Positions 7,795-15,748 of a stretch of DNA of 27,127 nucleotides are shown piece by piece. Where the stretch lies: the NCBI GenBank assembly GCA_018657655.1, contig JABHWQ010000416.1, positions 1 through 27,127 on the forward strand, in the 5' to 3' direction. A program made the translations under genes and the position numbers. Source of the DNA: Chloroflexota bacterium (GTDB lineage Bacteria; Chloroflexota; Dehalococcoidia; SZUA-161; SpSt-899). The notes beneath the pieces were generated by a model. That model worked only from the letters and a program-made list of their open reading frames with translations, ran no database searches and was not told where the DNA came from. Within the stretch, counting starts at the first letter, position 1, and every line of letters begins with the position of its first letter.

Positions 7795-8080
7795 AATGGT
7801 GGGGATGATCCGTGCAAGTTAGTCACAAACGGTGCTTTGTATCATTAAGCTCAACTCATCCCCGAAATTCATATCCTGAACAGATTTTAGTGTATACCCC
7901 CAGAAAAACCGAGGGTTAGTCCACTTTCCAGTTTTGGCTACTCAAGGCATACTATGTGTGTTTGAGACGTCTTAGACTACTCTGACTTGAATTGTGCACA
8001 CTTAGGCAAAAGCAGTTTAACATCAAGTATGAAAGCTAGCGGAGCCTCAATAGATTTAAATTCAGGATGGTTCTGCAAAC
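7795..8080 (+). other. Gene-free stretch ahead of the c-di-GMP riboswitch
   Basis: No coding frame is convincing here. It should contain the promoter for the riboswitch transcript, but I see no strong -35/-10 pair. GGGGATGA (7801-7808) can pair with TCATCCCC (7856-7863) across a 47-nt loop. There is no T-run behind it, so it is not an obvious terminator. Confidence 0.4.
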
Positions 8081-8170
8081 TCCGATAAAGGCAAACCGGG
8101 AGAAATCCCGGGACGCAAAGCCAAGGGTCTAAAGCCATTTGAGGTCATGACCGTCTGGTTGCCGAAGAGT
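8081..8170 (+). promoter_or_regulatory. Cyclic di-GMP-I (GEMM-I) riboswitch aptamer
   Basis: The core matches the GEMM-I consensus. GGCAAACC (8090-8097) is followed by a P2 stem CGGGA / TCCCG capped by a GAAA tetraloop (8102-8105). GGGACGCAAAGCC (8110-8122) comes next, then the CTAAA tetraloop receptor and a P3 hairpin (GGTCATGACC, 8143-8152). GGTTGCC (8157-8163) closes P1 with GGCAA. The first G of GGCAAACC (8090) corresponds to the G that favours c-di-GMP; A there is typical of cGAMP-binding variants. The P1 3' side is followed by a short helix candidate and then an intrinsic terminator before the HTH gene. This implies transcription control of the downstream module by the second messenger that governs motility versus attachment. 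Whether ligand turns genes on or off is not evident. Confidence 0.93.
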
Positions 8171-8212
8171 AAACACCTGCTTTGTTAGAATACTCTGGCT
8201 TAGTTGCGTAAG

Positions 8213-8246
8213 AAAGGGATGCCTTAATCGGGGCATCCCTTTTTTT
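8213..8246 (+). terminator. Intrinsic terminator of the riboswitch expression platform
   Basis: A perfect 11-bp stem AAAGGGATGCC (8213-8223) / GGCATCCCTTT (8232-8242), loop 8224-8231, followed by a T run through 8246. It sits about 45 nt after the GEMM-I aptamer and about 50 nt before the first HTH gene, the usual position for a riboswitch-controlled attenuator. Confidence 0.92.
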
Positions 8247-8295
8247 ATCAATTATTTTCGAGATGAACTTCGAGTAATTTAGGGAGATTTTAAAA

Positions 8296-8502
8296 ATGCC
8301 GATGGAGATTGAAGGCCAAACCTTCCACAAATCAGCTGAAGCTTGCAGTATGGCAGGTATAAGCAAGAGCACCTTGCATCGTTGGATTAGAGAAGGTGTG
8401 GTCCCGGAAGTGAAACACAAGGACAGAAACGGATGGAGACTCTTTACCCAGCAGGAAATTGAAGGGATAGAGGCTGAAGATACCAGAATTTACAAAAGAT
8501 AG
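8296..8502 (+). CDS. MerR/excisionase-type HTH protein (copy 1)
   Basis: This 68-residue protein has GGGAG at 8281-8285 upstream of ATG 8296. It is a single winged-HTH of the MerR/excisionase (HTH_17-like) type: AEACSMAGISKSTLHRWIREG is the helix-turn-helix, and KHKDRNGWRLFTQQEIE is the wing plus the next helix (the R-x-x-W-R-x-F pattern of the MerR fold). It has no effector domain, so it is probably a small DNA-binding protein, possibly a dimer. It is the first gene behind the c-di-GMP riboswitch and terminator. It shares 38 of 68 residues with the second HTH gene by my hand alignment, with the KDRNGWRLF stretch identical. Its targets are unknown; the downstream module or the arl genes are candidates. 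Confidence 0.85.
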   Translation: MPMEIEGQTFHKSAEACSMAGISKSTLHRWIREGVVPEVKHKDRNGWRLFTQQEIEGIEAEDTRIYKR

Positions 8503-8568
8503 TTATTTGAGACTATAGGCGATGGAACGAATATCAATGCACATACGTAAGGTTTTCGCCTGTTATTA

Positions 8569-8597
8569 GCAGGTTACCTCAGTTAAAGGCAACCTGC
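8569..8597 (+). other. Hairpin between HTH gene 1 and the small YDD gene
   Basis: GCAGGTT (8569-8575) pairs with AACCTGC (8591-8597), and an inner CCT (8577-8579) pairs with AGG (8587-8589), giving a 10-bp stem with one mismatch. No T-run follows, so it is not a normal terminator. It could protect an mRNA end or bind a regulator. No matching hairpin is evident ahead of the second YDD copy. Confidence 0.5.
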
Positions 8598-8657
8598 CCC
8601 AAAATAAACCATCGAGATATTTGACTTAACGATTCTATTAAACGGGAGGATCCAAGC

Positions 8658-8879
8658 ATGGCGATATATGATGATGCAGTAGTCACAGCCAAAACTTATA
8701 TGGGACCGGCGGCCGGAAAGTTCATAGACAAACAGATCAAATCTGTAGGAGCTGATCCATCTTCGCTGGGTGCTCAGCATATAGATGCTCTCGCTACTGC
8801 CTGTTTCAACGCAGGCAAGATGCTCATTGGGGATGACAAAGCTCAGGAGTTCAGTAATAAGATCAAAGCCCTTAAGTGA
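8658..8879 (+). CDS. Small 'YDD' protein of unknown function (copy 1)
   Basis: A 73-residue soluble protein with a strong ribosome-binding site (GGGAGGA about 9 nt before ATG 8658). It starts MAIYDD and has a central TAKTYMGPAAGKFIDKQI segment and a lysine-rich end, SNKIKALK. It looks mostly helical, with no signal peptide or membrane segment. I do not recognise the family. A divergent second copy lies at 9295-9515, and both follow an HTH gene, so the pair HTH + YDD seems to be a unit. Conserved positions between the copies (YDD, GPAA, KFID.QI, KAQE, K.KALK) mark the likely functional surface. Confidence 0.75.
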   Translation: MAIYDDAVVTAKTYMGPAAGKFIDKQIKSVGADPSSLGAQHIDALATACFNAGKMLIGDDKAQEFSNKIKALK

Positions 8880-8991
8880 TGAGATATCGGCGTCTATCAG
8901 AGTGAAGACTACGCCAGTATAAGATTGATCATAAGCGAATTGTACCAGCGCATGCACTCTGGATGGGGTAGAGCCGCGAGGTGTTTAGAGT

Positions 8992-9198
8992 ATGCCAAAA
9001 CAAATTAAAGGCCAGACATATTACAGGACTACCGAGGCCTGCAATATGGCCGGCATAAGCAAAGCGACCCTCTTCCGCTGGATAAAAGAGGGCATCATGG
9101 AGGACGTTGGACGTAAAGACAGGAATGGTTGGAGATTGTTCAACGAAAAGTATATTGCGAAGATCAAGGCTGAAGCTACAAGAGTCGATCGAGGATGA
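8992..9198 (+). CDS. MerR/excisionase-type HTH protein (copy 2)
   Basis: This 68-residue paralog of the protein at 8296-8502 has a GAGGTG ribosome-binding site just upstream of ATG 8992. The helix-turn-helix (TEACNMAGISKATLFRWIKEG) and wing (KDRNGWRLFNEKYI) are both intact. The recognition helix differs (HRW to FRW, and flanking charges), so DNA specificity may have shifted. It begins 696 bp after copy 1 and precedes the second YDD gene, giving the order HTH-YDD-HTH-YDD. No separate terminator or riboswitch lies between the copies, so both are probably read through from the same leader. Confidence 0.85.
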   Translation: MPKQIKGQTYYRTTEACNMAGISKATLFRWIKEGIMEDVGRKDRNGWRLFNEKYIAKIKAEATRVDRG

Positions 9199-9294
9199 TA
9201 TTTAGCGGAAATTAGCAGAGGGATGCAAATACAATTACTTAGTATAGTCATGGAAACATAGGGTATATAGAGAGAGGTCAAGGAGAATTAAATC

Positions 9295-9515
9295 ATGGCT
9301 CTATATGATGACGTGGTAAACCTATCCAAGCTATACCTGGGTCCAGCTGCCAAGAAGTTTATTGATCGGCAGATCAGCGGACACATTGAAGTAGAGGCGT
9401 CTCCACTTGCGCCGAGTAACCTCGATGAACTGGCTAAGTGGTGTTACACCTCAGGAAAATGATGGATGAAGCAAAGGCCCAGGAGTTAAGCGAAAAAGTA
9501 AAGGCACTTAAATAG
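9295..9515 (+). pseudogene. Small 'YDD' protein copy 2, frameshifted
   Basis: Starts at ATG 9295 behind an AAGGAG site. The frame reads MALYDDVVNLSKLYLGPAAK and continues through KFIDRQI and ELAKWCYTSGK, then meets TGA at 9460-9462. The alternate frame from 9459 gives MMDEAKAQELSEKVKALK and stops at 9513-9515. This matches the end of copy 1 (KAQEFSNKIKALK), so one base appears lost near the AAAA run at 9456-9459. A true deletion, a sequencing error, programmed slippage or stop-restart translation (ATGATG overlap) are all possible. The fragment frame is too short to stand as its own gene. If repaired, the protein would be about 72 residues, much like copy 1. Confidence 0.8.
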
Positions 9516-9617
9516 TAGCGATAGATTAGATTAAGGGGGGATTAGATGACGGAATATGATACTTCCTGATTTGGGGGAGCATTTGGATTATTGGTATTAG
9601 AATAGGAGGGGCGACAA

Positions 9618-10850
9618 ATGGCAAAACAGAGGACGTTTTTCAGGAGTCTGAGGGGCAAAGTCAGCCTTCAAATGTTGATAGTCAGCCTGGTGCCGATACT
9701 GATAGTAGGCGGCTTAGTATATAACAGTATGTCCAGCGCAGAGCAGTCGGCAAGTGATAGCCTGAGTGAGAGCCGTGCTGCGCTGGAGCAGGATACAATT
9801 GGTGCGAACAAGGCTGCCCAGGCCTGGGGTCTCTCTGTAGATATGGAGAAATGGATCGCCGAGCGTGTTGGAGAGGTTAAATCCTGGGCGCGTAATAGAT
9901 CGATTGTTGAGGTTGCCAAAAGTGGGGAAGACACCGATAGAGTGGCTTGGAGCTTCCTGGCGAGAGAGGTAGCAGGTTTTGCGTTTTATGACGAAGCCCA
10001 TGTCACTGATCCATCGGGCGGGACCTTGATTACCACCAGTTTTTCAGCAGCGTATGATGAACCAGCCAATTCATCGTGGCAACAAGCCTGGGATAATGGC
10101 TTTTATGTGAGCGAAGTCTATCTCCCGGATAAGGGGATCAAACCTCCATATTTGATTGACATCGCTGTTCGGATTGAGGATTATTCCGGAGATGATGCTT
10201 TTGGCGTAGTAGTTGCTTCGGTGGTGGTTCATCCCCAGGGTTTAAACCAGGAATTCACCTCCAAGGTTCGCGATAGCAAGATATTGGTGTGGAGTCGCAC
10301 TGGGAAGCTCATTGCTGACTCTGGAGACGTCGATCGATATCTCTCAGGGGAATGGACCTGGACTGAGGCTGAACAAAATGTAGTGGATATGATCACGAAT
10401 GATACCGAGGTCGTTGATGGCAACTATGTTATAACAGACGATTTTGTGGCGGGTTATGCTCGTGCAGCCAACAAATCAGCCAGTATTCAATTTCCTGATT
10501 TTGATGGCCTGGGATGGATGATAATGGTGGAGCAACCTGAAAGAGAGGCATTCGCCGCACTCGATAGCCTGGAGGATCTTGAGAATGACCTCGAGGACAG
10601 CACCAGCAACATGGTTTTTACTCTCCTAGTAGTGCTGGCAGCAGTCTTTGTTGTCGTGATGGGAGGGGCGTTCTATATGAGCCGGAGCATAACCAGGCCA
10701 ATCGCCCAGCTTAATGACGCAGCTGAAAAAGTCAGTATGGGTGATCTCGATGTTACCGTTGACGTGAAATCTGATGATGAAATCGGTGACTTGGCGGAGA
10801 GCTTCGGACGTATGGTAACGGCTGTACGCTTCCTATCTGAAGACGACTAA
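9618..10850 (+). CDS. Membrane sensor with extracytoplasmic domain and terminal HAMP, no output domain
   Basis: A 410-residue protein with a strong AGGAGG site before ATG 9618. A first membrane helix (about 19-36) is followed by a large extracytoplasmic region (about 37-327) of the Cache-like sort seen in chemoreceptors and sensor kinases. A second membrane helix (about 332-354) leads into a HAMP domain (RSITRPIAQLNDAAEKVSMG, then DEIGDLAESFGRMV). It stops at SEDD, just after the HAMP, with no methyl-accepting, kinase, GGDEF or phosphatase domain, and a terminator follows at once. It may pass its signal to a partner protein in trans or be a truncated descendant of a chemoreceptor. The extracellular ligand is unknown. 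Position downstream of the HTH/YDD pairs suggests it belongs to the same c-di-GMP-controlled unit. Confidence 0.82.
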   Translation: MAKQRTFFRSLRGKVSLQMLIVSLVPILIVGGLVYNSMSSAEQSASDSLSESRAALEQDTIGANKAAQAWGLSVDMEKWIAERVGEVKSWARNRSIVEVAKSGEDTDRVAWSFLAREVAGFAFYDEAHVTDPSGGTLITTSFSAAYDEPANSSWQQAWDNGFYVSEVYLPDKGIKPPYLIDIAVRIEDYSGDDAFGVVVASVVVHPQGLNQEFTSKVRDSKILVWSRTGKLIADSGDVDRYLSGEWTWTEAEQNVVDMITNDTEVVDGNYVITDDFVAGYARAANKSASIQFPDFDGLGWMIMVEQPEREAFAALDSLEDLENDLEDSTSNMVFTLLVVLAAVFVVVMGGAFYMSRSITRPIAQLNDAAEKVSMGDLDVTVDVKSDDEIGDLAESFGRMVTAVRFLSEDD

Positions 10851-10872
10851 ATACAACGATGAACCATATAAG

Positions 10873-10914
10873 AAAGGCAGGAGCACTTAAAATGTGCTCC
10901 TGCCTTTTATTTTT
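10873..10914 (+). terminator. Strong intrinsic terminator after the HAMP sensor
   Basis: A perfect 14-bp stem (10873-10886 with 10894-10907, GGCAGGAGCAC/GTGCTCCTGCC at its core) with a 7-nt loop and T-rich tail. It lies 22 bp after the sensor stop and closes the riboswitch-led block. On the - strand the same hairpin could end the small membrane protein transcript. Confidence 0.93.
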
Positions 10915-10952
10915 GTTGTATTTAATGTCAGGAGAGTAAAGTTCTGAAATGG

Positions 10953-11315
10953 TTAAAAATCTCGACCTATTATTTGACGCCGCCTAATCAATATTCGGTG
11001 CCAATCGCTGTAGCAGTAGATACCCTGAAAAGCCAGACCCCCAAGGAATCCATATGTTACGTGCGGGCCAAACAAGAAAAAACCGGAAGCGGCACTGGCA
11101 CTCAACAGGCTCAGCGAGCAGACCCAGTGGTGCAGATGTAATTTCCATTTCCCCATGGGGATTACTATTGATTTTACTCTACCGGTTTGACCTTCTTGCC
11201 TGCCGCCTCCCAGTTTTCCGGCCAAGTGCCCGACAAGCCAGCTGAAGACAAAAATATAGCCAACCGTTAGGCTGGCAGCTACTATCGATACTGTGCCCAG
11301 TGCGCTCTTCTTCAA
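10953..11315 (-). CDS. Small membrane protein of unknown function with HLHHW motif
   Basis: A 120-residue protein starting at TTG (11313-11315), with AAAGGAG about 10 nt upstream and a plausible -35/-10 promoter further up. It has one N-terminal hydrophobic helix (about 5-28), a Gly/Arg-rich loop, then KLHLHHWVCSLSLL and two more short hydrophobic segments (about 66-85 and 88-102). The C-terminus is basic (HRILIRRRQ). The HLHHW cluster near a membrane segment could bind a metal, but I do not recognise the family. The next - strand gene upstream (the MFS transporter) is more than 120 bp away, so the two are probably separate transcripts. Confidence 0.6.
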   Translation of the reverse strand: MKKSALGTVSIVAASLTVGYIFVFSWLVGHLAGKLGGGRQEGQTGRVKSIVIPMGKWKLHLHHWVCSLSLLSASAASGFFLFGPHVTYGFLGGLAFQGIYCYSDWHRILIRRRQIIGRDF

Positions 11316-11380
11316 CTCTTAAATGCTCCTTTGGCTAATCCCCATTGCGCACAGGATGCGATAGGGATTATATATACTAT

Positions 11381-11410
11381 AGAATACTGGCTCGAAGGAG
11401 ATATTGTCAA
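11381..11410 (-). promoter_or_regulatory. Sigma-70-type promoter for the small HLHHW membrane protein
   Basis: On the - strand, TTGACA (11405-11410) lies 18 bp upstream of TATTCT (11381-11386). Transcription would begin near 11374, about 60 nt ahead of the TTG start at 11315. Confidence 0.45.
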
Positions 11411-11440
11411 TGACACGATTGTACTTAACTGCCATTCTTT

Positions 11441-12718
11441 TCAATATTCGAGTTTGCGGGTAACTCTTTCGGGTGGTTTTAAAACCAGGTTGATGACGGA
11501 TGCCATAACGATAATTGCCCCAGCTATGATGAAAGCTAGCGTGTATTCTTCAGTATCTCCGTAGATGAGTCCGCCGGAGAGAGCTCCGAGAGCGCCACTA
11601 ACCGATGCGCCGGCCAGCATAATCCCAAAAATGGTTGCCCCGGAGGTTGTACCGAAAAACTCTGAACTCATCTTTACAATGAGAGGCAGAGTTCCCCCGT
11701 ATCCCAGTCCATAAAGAACTCCAATTACATAGAAAGAGGGTAGATCGTCTATCCAGATCAACAAGGTGAATACTATAATCTGCAGTCCGAGGCATACCGC
11801 GACTGTCACTCTATTCCTTATTCGATCGGCAGCACCACCGCTGATGATTCTTCCGGCAATTCCGGCTCCTCCAATAAATGAAAGTACGGCTCCGGCCGGG
11901 ACGGGATCGAATCCGTTATCTTCGACGTGTGCTACCAGGTGTGCCATCACCAGATTAGTGCCAAAAACCAGTGCAGCGAAAATGGCAAGTAAAAACCAGA
12001 ACGAAGGTGTTTGAATTGCTTCTTTAACTGACCAGTCGCTTTGGGTGCCTTTCGCGTTCATATTGTTCATCTGACTGATCTCGTTGGGAGGATTCCTCAT
12101 CAGAAATGCTGCAGGGATACCCAGTACACAGATTATTACAGCCATGATAGCCACAGAATCTCTCCAACCGAACTCAGTGATGAAGTACTTGAGTAGCGGT
12201 GGCAGGATTATTTGCCCAACTCCAACTCCGGCGGCTACTACCCCCAATGCCAGACCTCTTCGTGCATCGAACCATTTAGCGACCGTTGCCAGAGGAGGCA
12301 CGTAGGCTGCTCCCATTCCGATGCCAACCATCAGGCCAAGGTATATATAAAATTGCCATGCGGCATTGACCTGCGATATCAAACCGTAGCCTATCGCGAT
12401 GAGACACACGCCTGAGGCAACAATCCATCTAGGGCCGTATTTGTCACAGATGCGTCCCATGATGATTGCAAAGATGCCGTGGATGATGAGGTAGAGAGCA
12501 GCTGCGCCGGAGTATGTGGCTCTACTCCAGCCAAGGTCCTCCTCAATTGGAGTAAGAAAAGCACCCACAAAAGAGTAATATGCGCCATAAAGTACCATCA
12601 CCAGCACGAAGCCTGCCGCAACGATTACCCACCCGTGATATAGGCCGGTGGGTGTTATTTTTCCAGCTCCGGTATCGTTGGTAGTTACCTGGTTTTGTCT
12701 TCGAAGAATATTGGGCAT
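11441..12718 (-). CDS. MFS transporter, oxalate/formate or monocarboxylate type
   Basis: A 425-residue membrane protein with 12 predicted helices. It opens with YHGWVIVAAGFVLVM, the start seen in the oxalate:formate antiporter / monocarboxylate transporter branch of the MFS. It carries the conserved loop 2-3 motif GRICDKYGPRWIV and its C-half counterpart GGAADRIRNRVTV. A central cytosolic loop (about 208-230) separates the two six-helix halves. The substrate cannot be read from sequence; small organic acids such as formate, oxalate or pyruvate are the typical ones. It is alone on this strand, with uvrA ending 159 bp upstream. Its own ribosome-binding site is weak. Confidence 0.85.
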   Translation of the reverse strand: MPNILRRQNQVTTNDTGAGKITPTGLYHGWVIVAAGFVLVMVLYGAYYSFVGAFLTPIEEDLGWSRATYSGAAALYLIIHGIFAIIMGRICDKYGPRWIVASGVCLIAIGYGLISQVNAAWQFYIYLGLMVGIGMGAAYVPPLATVAKWFDARRGLALGVVAAGVGVGQIILPPLLKYFITEFGWRDSVAIMAVIICVLGIPAAFLMRNPPNEISQMNNMNAKGTQSDWSVKEAIQTPSFWFLLAIFAALVFGTNLVMAHLVAHVEDNGFDPVPAGAVLSFIGGAGIAGRIISGGAADRIRNRVTVAVCLGLQIIVFTLLIWIDDLPSFYVIGVLYGLGYGGTLPLIVKMSSEFFGTTSGATIFGIMLAGASVSGALGALSGGLIYGDTEEYTLAFIIAGAIIVMASVINLVLKPPERVTRKLEY

Positions 12719-12877
12719 CTTTCAACTTGTGCCATTATTAGCCGATGGCAAAAATTCTCTCTAATATGTCCTTCATTTCGTTGCGATTAATGCAGAATAG
12801 CAGTCCATGTTTCTTGAGTAATAATCGGGTAATACCCATCGAGGTGGTTTATCGGGTCGATCACAAGATCGTTTGAA

Positions 12878-15730
12878 TTAGTGCAGTACTTGTGAAAGAT
12901 ATTGTCCCGTGAATGATTTTTTGACTGTGGCAATTTTTTCCGGTGTGCCGATGGCAACTATCTGCCCCCCCCAGTCTCCCCCACCGGGGCCGAGATCGAT
13001 GATCCAGTCGGCGCACTTGATCAGGTCAAGGTGATGCTCGATCAGGATCACGCTATTCCCTGCATCGACTAATCTTTGTAAAACCTTGAGAAGGGCTGCA
13101 ACATCGTGAAATGACAGGCCTGTGGTTGGTTCATCGAGGATGTAGAGCGTCTTGCCGGTAGCGCGTTTGGAAAGCTCCGTGGCCAGTTTTACCCTTTGCG
13201 CTTCTCCACCGGATAGGGTTGTAGCTGGTTGACCCAGTCGGATATAGCCCAGTCCAACGTCTCTGAGCGTACCGAATTTGGATTTTAGGGCCGGGAAGTT
13301 TTCAAAAAAGCGAAAAGCTTCTTCCACAGTCATTGCCAGTACTTCGGCGATGTTTTTGCCTTTAAAACGAATTTCCAGGGCTTCACGATTGTATCGCTTT
13401 CCATGACATATTTCGCATGGGACCGTGACATCGGGAAGGAACTGCATTTCGATCTGAATATAGCCTTCACCGCGACAGGCTTCGCAACGCCCGCCTTTGA
13501 CATTGAAGGAGAACCTGCCAGGTTTATAACCTCGCGCACGCGCTTCGGGGGCAGTGGCGAACAATTCGCGAATGCGGGTGAACGCGCCAGTGTATGTTGC
13601 CGGATTTGACCGAGGGGTTCGTCCGATGGGAGACTGATCGATATCCACTATTTTATCGATATGTTCAATTCCCAGGATTTCATCGCATTTGCCGGGTTTG
13701 TCTTTCGCCCTGTAGAAAAATTGGGCCAGCCGTTTGTGCAGTATTTCATTTATAAGGGTGCTTTTACCACTACCGGAAACACCCGTAACGCAGACAAAAG
13801 ACCCAAGAGGGATGCTGACATCGATGTTTTGTAGATTATTTTCTCTGGCCCCTTTGATGATCAACTCATTGCCTGAGCCGGAGCGTCTTTCAGCGGGAAT
13901 CGCTATTTCCATGGTACCGCTCAAATACTGCCCGGTGATGGATTCGGGGCACGCTTTGATCGATTCAATCGGTCCGGTAGCCATAATTTGACCGCCATGT
14001 TCACCTGCGCCAGGGCCGAGATCGATAATCCAGTCGGCAGCGCGCATCATGGCTTCGTCATGTTCCACGATGAGTATGGTGTTACCAAGGTCCCTTAACT
14101 CTTTCATCGTTTCGATGAGTCTTGAGCCATCCACCGGATGCAGTCCCACGGTTGGTTCGTCACAAATATAGAGCACGCCCATCAGACCGCTTCCGATTTG
14201 AGTGGCCAGTCGAATTCGCTCGGCTTCCCCGCCAGAGAGAGAGCCGGAAGGTCGATCGAGAGTGAGGGAATCGAGTCCTACATTCATCAGAAATCCAAGG
14301 CGTGATCTGATTTCCTTAAGTATCTGTTGAGCGATCGTCTGCTCGCGATCATTTAAAATCGGCTTCAGCTTCGTGTCGTTCGCTCCATCGAGTCGGTCGA
14401 TCCATTCCAGCGCTTTAGCTATGGAGAGAGAAGTAACCTGGGTGATATTTATATCTCCGGTGGTTACTGCCAGCGCTTCCGGTTTGAGTCGTTGCCCATT
14501 GCAGGTAGGGCACGGATTGGAGCTCATGTAGCGTTCGATATCAGCGCGAGAATTCTCACTTCCAGTTTCCCGGTATCGCCGAGAGAGGTTTGGGATGACA
14601 CCTTCAAACCCTGCGGAACGTTCCCGAACCTGGCCAAATTGATTGCGATATTTGATCCTTTCGCCCTTCTCTCCATAGAGAACTATGTCAAGCTGATCTT
14701 TCGTTAAATCCTTTACCGGGACTCGGGTGGAAAAGCCATGGCTTCGTGCCAGGTCGTTGATCTGATACGCGTACCAGTAGCTCATAGAGCCCGATCTGGC
14801 CCATGGGAAGATAGCTCCTTCATCCAGAGAGAGGTTTGGATCAGGGACGACCAAGGTGGGATCTATCTCAGCCTTACTGCCAAGCCCGGTGCAGACCGGG
14901 CAGGCGCCGTGTGGGTTATTGAAACTGAAAGTTCTTGGCTCGATCTCTTCAATACTTATTCCGCAGACCGGACAGGAAAAATGCTCACTGAATAAAAGCT
15001 CCTCCCCATCCATGATTGAGATCAAGACAATGCCTCCGGCCAGTTTCAGAGCCGTTTCTACGGAGTCGGCCAGCCTGCCGGCTTGCTCTTTATCTCCGCT
15101 GATCAACCGGTCAATAACCACTTCGATGGTGTGCCGTTTGTATTTTCCCAGATTAAACTCTTCGGTCAGTTCATGGATCTCTCCATCGACCCGTACCCGA
15201 ACATAGCCGCTCTTTCTCAAGTCTTCGAAGACCGACTGGTATTCACCTTTGCGATCTCTTACCACAGGAGCCATTACCATGAATCGTTGACCTTCCGGGA
15301 GAGCGAGAACGGAATCTACGATCTGTTGCACGGTTTGCCGGGAAATTTCGCGTCCGCACTGGGGACAGTGAGGGTGGCCAACCCTGGCGAAAAGGAGCCG
15401 TAGATAATCGTAGATTTCGGTTACGGTACCCACGATAGAACGAGGATTTCGGCTGGTACCTTTTTGATCAATAGCGATCGCCGGACTCAACCCTTCGATG
15501 TAATCGACATCCGGTTTTTCCATCTGCCCCAGAAACTGGCGGGCATAGGCCGAAAGTGATTCCACGTAGCGGCGCTGCCCTTCGGCATAGATCGTATCGA
15601 AGGCGAGAGAACTCTTCCCGGACCCGGATACACCGGTAATGATTACCAGCTTATCCCGGGGAATGGTAATATCGATGTTTTTGAGGTTGTGTTCGCGAGC
15701 GCCTTTAATGAAAATTGAATCTAGGGACAT
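12878..15730 (-). CDS. uvrA: UvrA, excinuclease ABC subunit A
   Basis: A 950-residue protein, the usual UvrA length. It recognises DNA lesions with UvrB in nucleotide excision repair. Two ABC ATPase modules are present, each with Walker A (GVSGSGKSS near residue 34 and GVSGSGKST in the second half) and a signature (LSGGEAERIRLA and LSGGEAQRVKLA). Zinc-binding Cys pairs are seen at CPQCG, CPVCG/CPVCTG and CEACRG/CEICHG. The start at 15730 gives the canonical MSLDSIFIKGAREHNLKNID opening. A sigma-70-like promoter lies 19-48 bp upstream. No LexA box is obvious. uvrB and uvrC are not in the window. Confidence 0.98.
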   Translation of the reverse strand: MSLDSIFIKGAREHNLKNIDITIPRDKLVIITGVSGSGKSSLAFDTIYAEGQRRYVESLSAYARQFLGQMEKPDVDYIEGLSPAIAIDQKGTSRNPRSIVGTVTEIYDYLRLLFARVGHPHCPQCGREISRQTVQQIVDSVLALPEGQRFMVMAPVVRDRKGEYQSVFEDLRKSGYVRVRVDGEIHELTEEFNLGKYKRHTIEVVIDRLISGDKEQAGRLADSVETALKLAGGIVLISIMDGEELLFSEHFSCPVCGISIEEIEPRTFSFNNPHGACPVCTGLGSKAEIDPTLVVPDPNLSLDEGAIFPWARSGSMSYWYAYQINDLARSHGFSTRVPVKDLTKDQLDIVLYGEKGERIKYRNQFGQVRERSAGFEGVIPNLSRRYRETGSENSRADIERYMSSNPCPTCNGQRLKPEALAVTTGDINITQVTSLSIAKALEWIDRLDGANDTKLKPILNDREQTIAQQILKEIRSRLGFLMNVGLDSLTLDRPSGSLSGGEAERIRLATQIGSGLMGVLYICDEPTVGLHPVDGSRLIETMKELRDLGNTILIVEHDEAMMRAADWIIDLGPGAGEHGGQIMATGPIESIKACPESITGQYLSGTMEIAIPAERRSGSGNELIIKGARENNLQNIDVSIPLGSFVCVTGVSGSGKSTLINEILHKRLAQFFYRAKDKPGKCDEILGIEHIDKIVDIDQSPIGRTPRSNPATYTGAFTRIRELFATAPEARARGYKPGRFSFNVKGGRCEACRGEGYIQIEMQFLPDVTVPCEICHGKRYNREALEIRFKGKNIAEVLAMTVEEAFRFFENFPALKSKFGTLRDVGLGYIRLGQPATTLSGGEAQRVKLATELSKRATGKTLYILDEPTTGLSFHDVAALLKVLQRLVDAGNSVILIEHHLDLIKCADWIIDLGPGGGDWGGQIVAIGTPEKIATVKKSFTGQYLSQVLH

Positions 15731-15748
15731 GATTGTTCCAGCAGGTTC

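Noticed and set aside
7801..7863. GGGGATGA...TCATCCCC pairing as a terminator after the Ala/Pro-rich gene
   Set aside because: The loop is 47 nt and there is no T-run, so it is not a normal intrinsic terminator.
8145..8420. 91-residue - strand frame over the riboswitch and HTH gene
   Set aside because: It lies across a recognised RNA aptamer, a terminator and a well-supported gene.
11054..11245. 63-residue frame on the + strand over the small membrane protein
   Set aside because: Arg-rich random-looking sequence; the - strand frame has membrane helices, a ribosome-binding site and a promoter.
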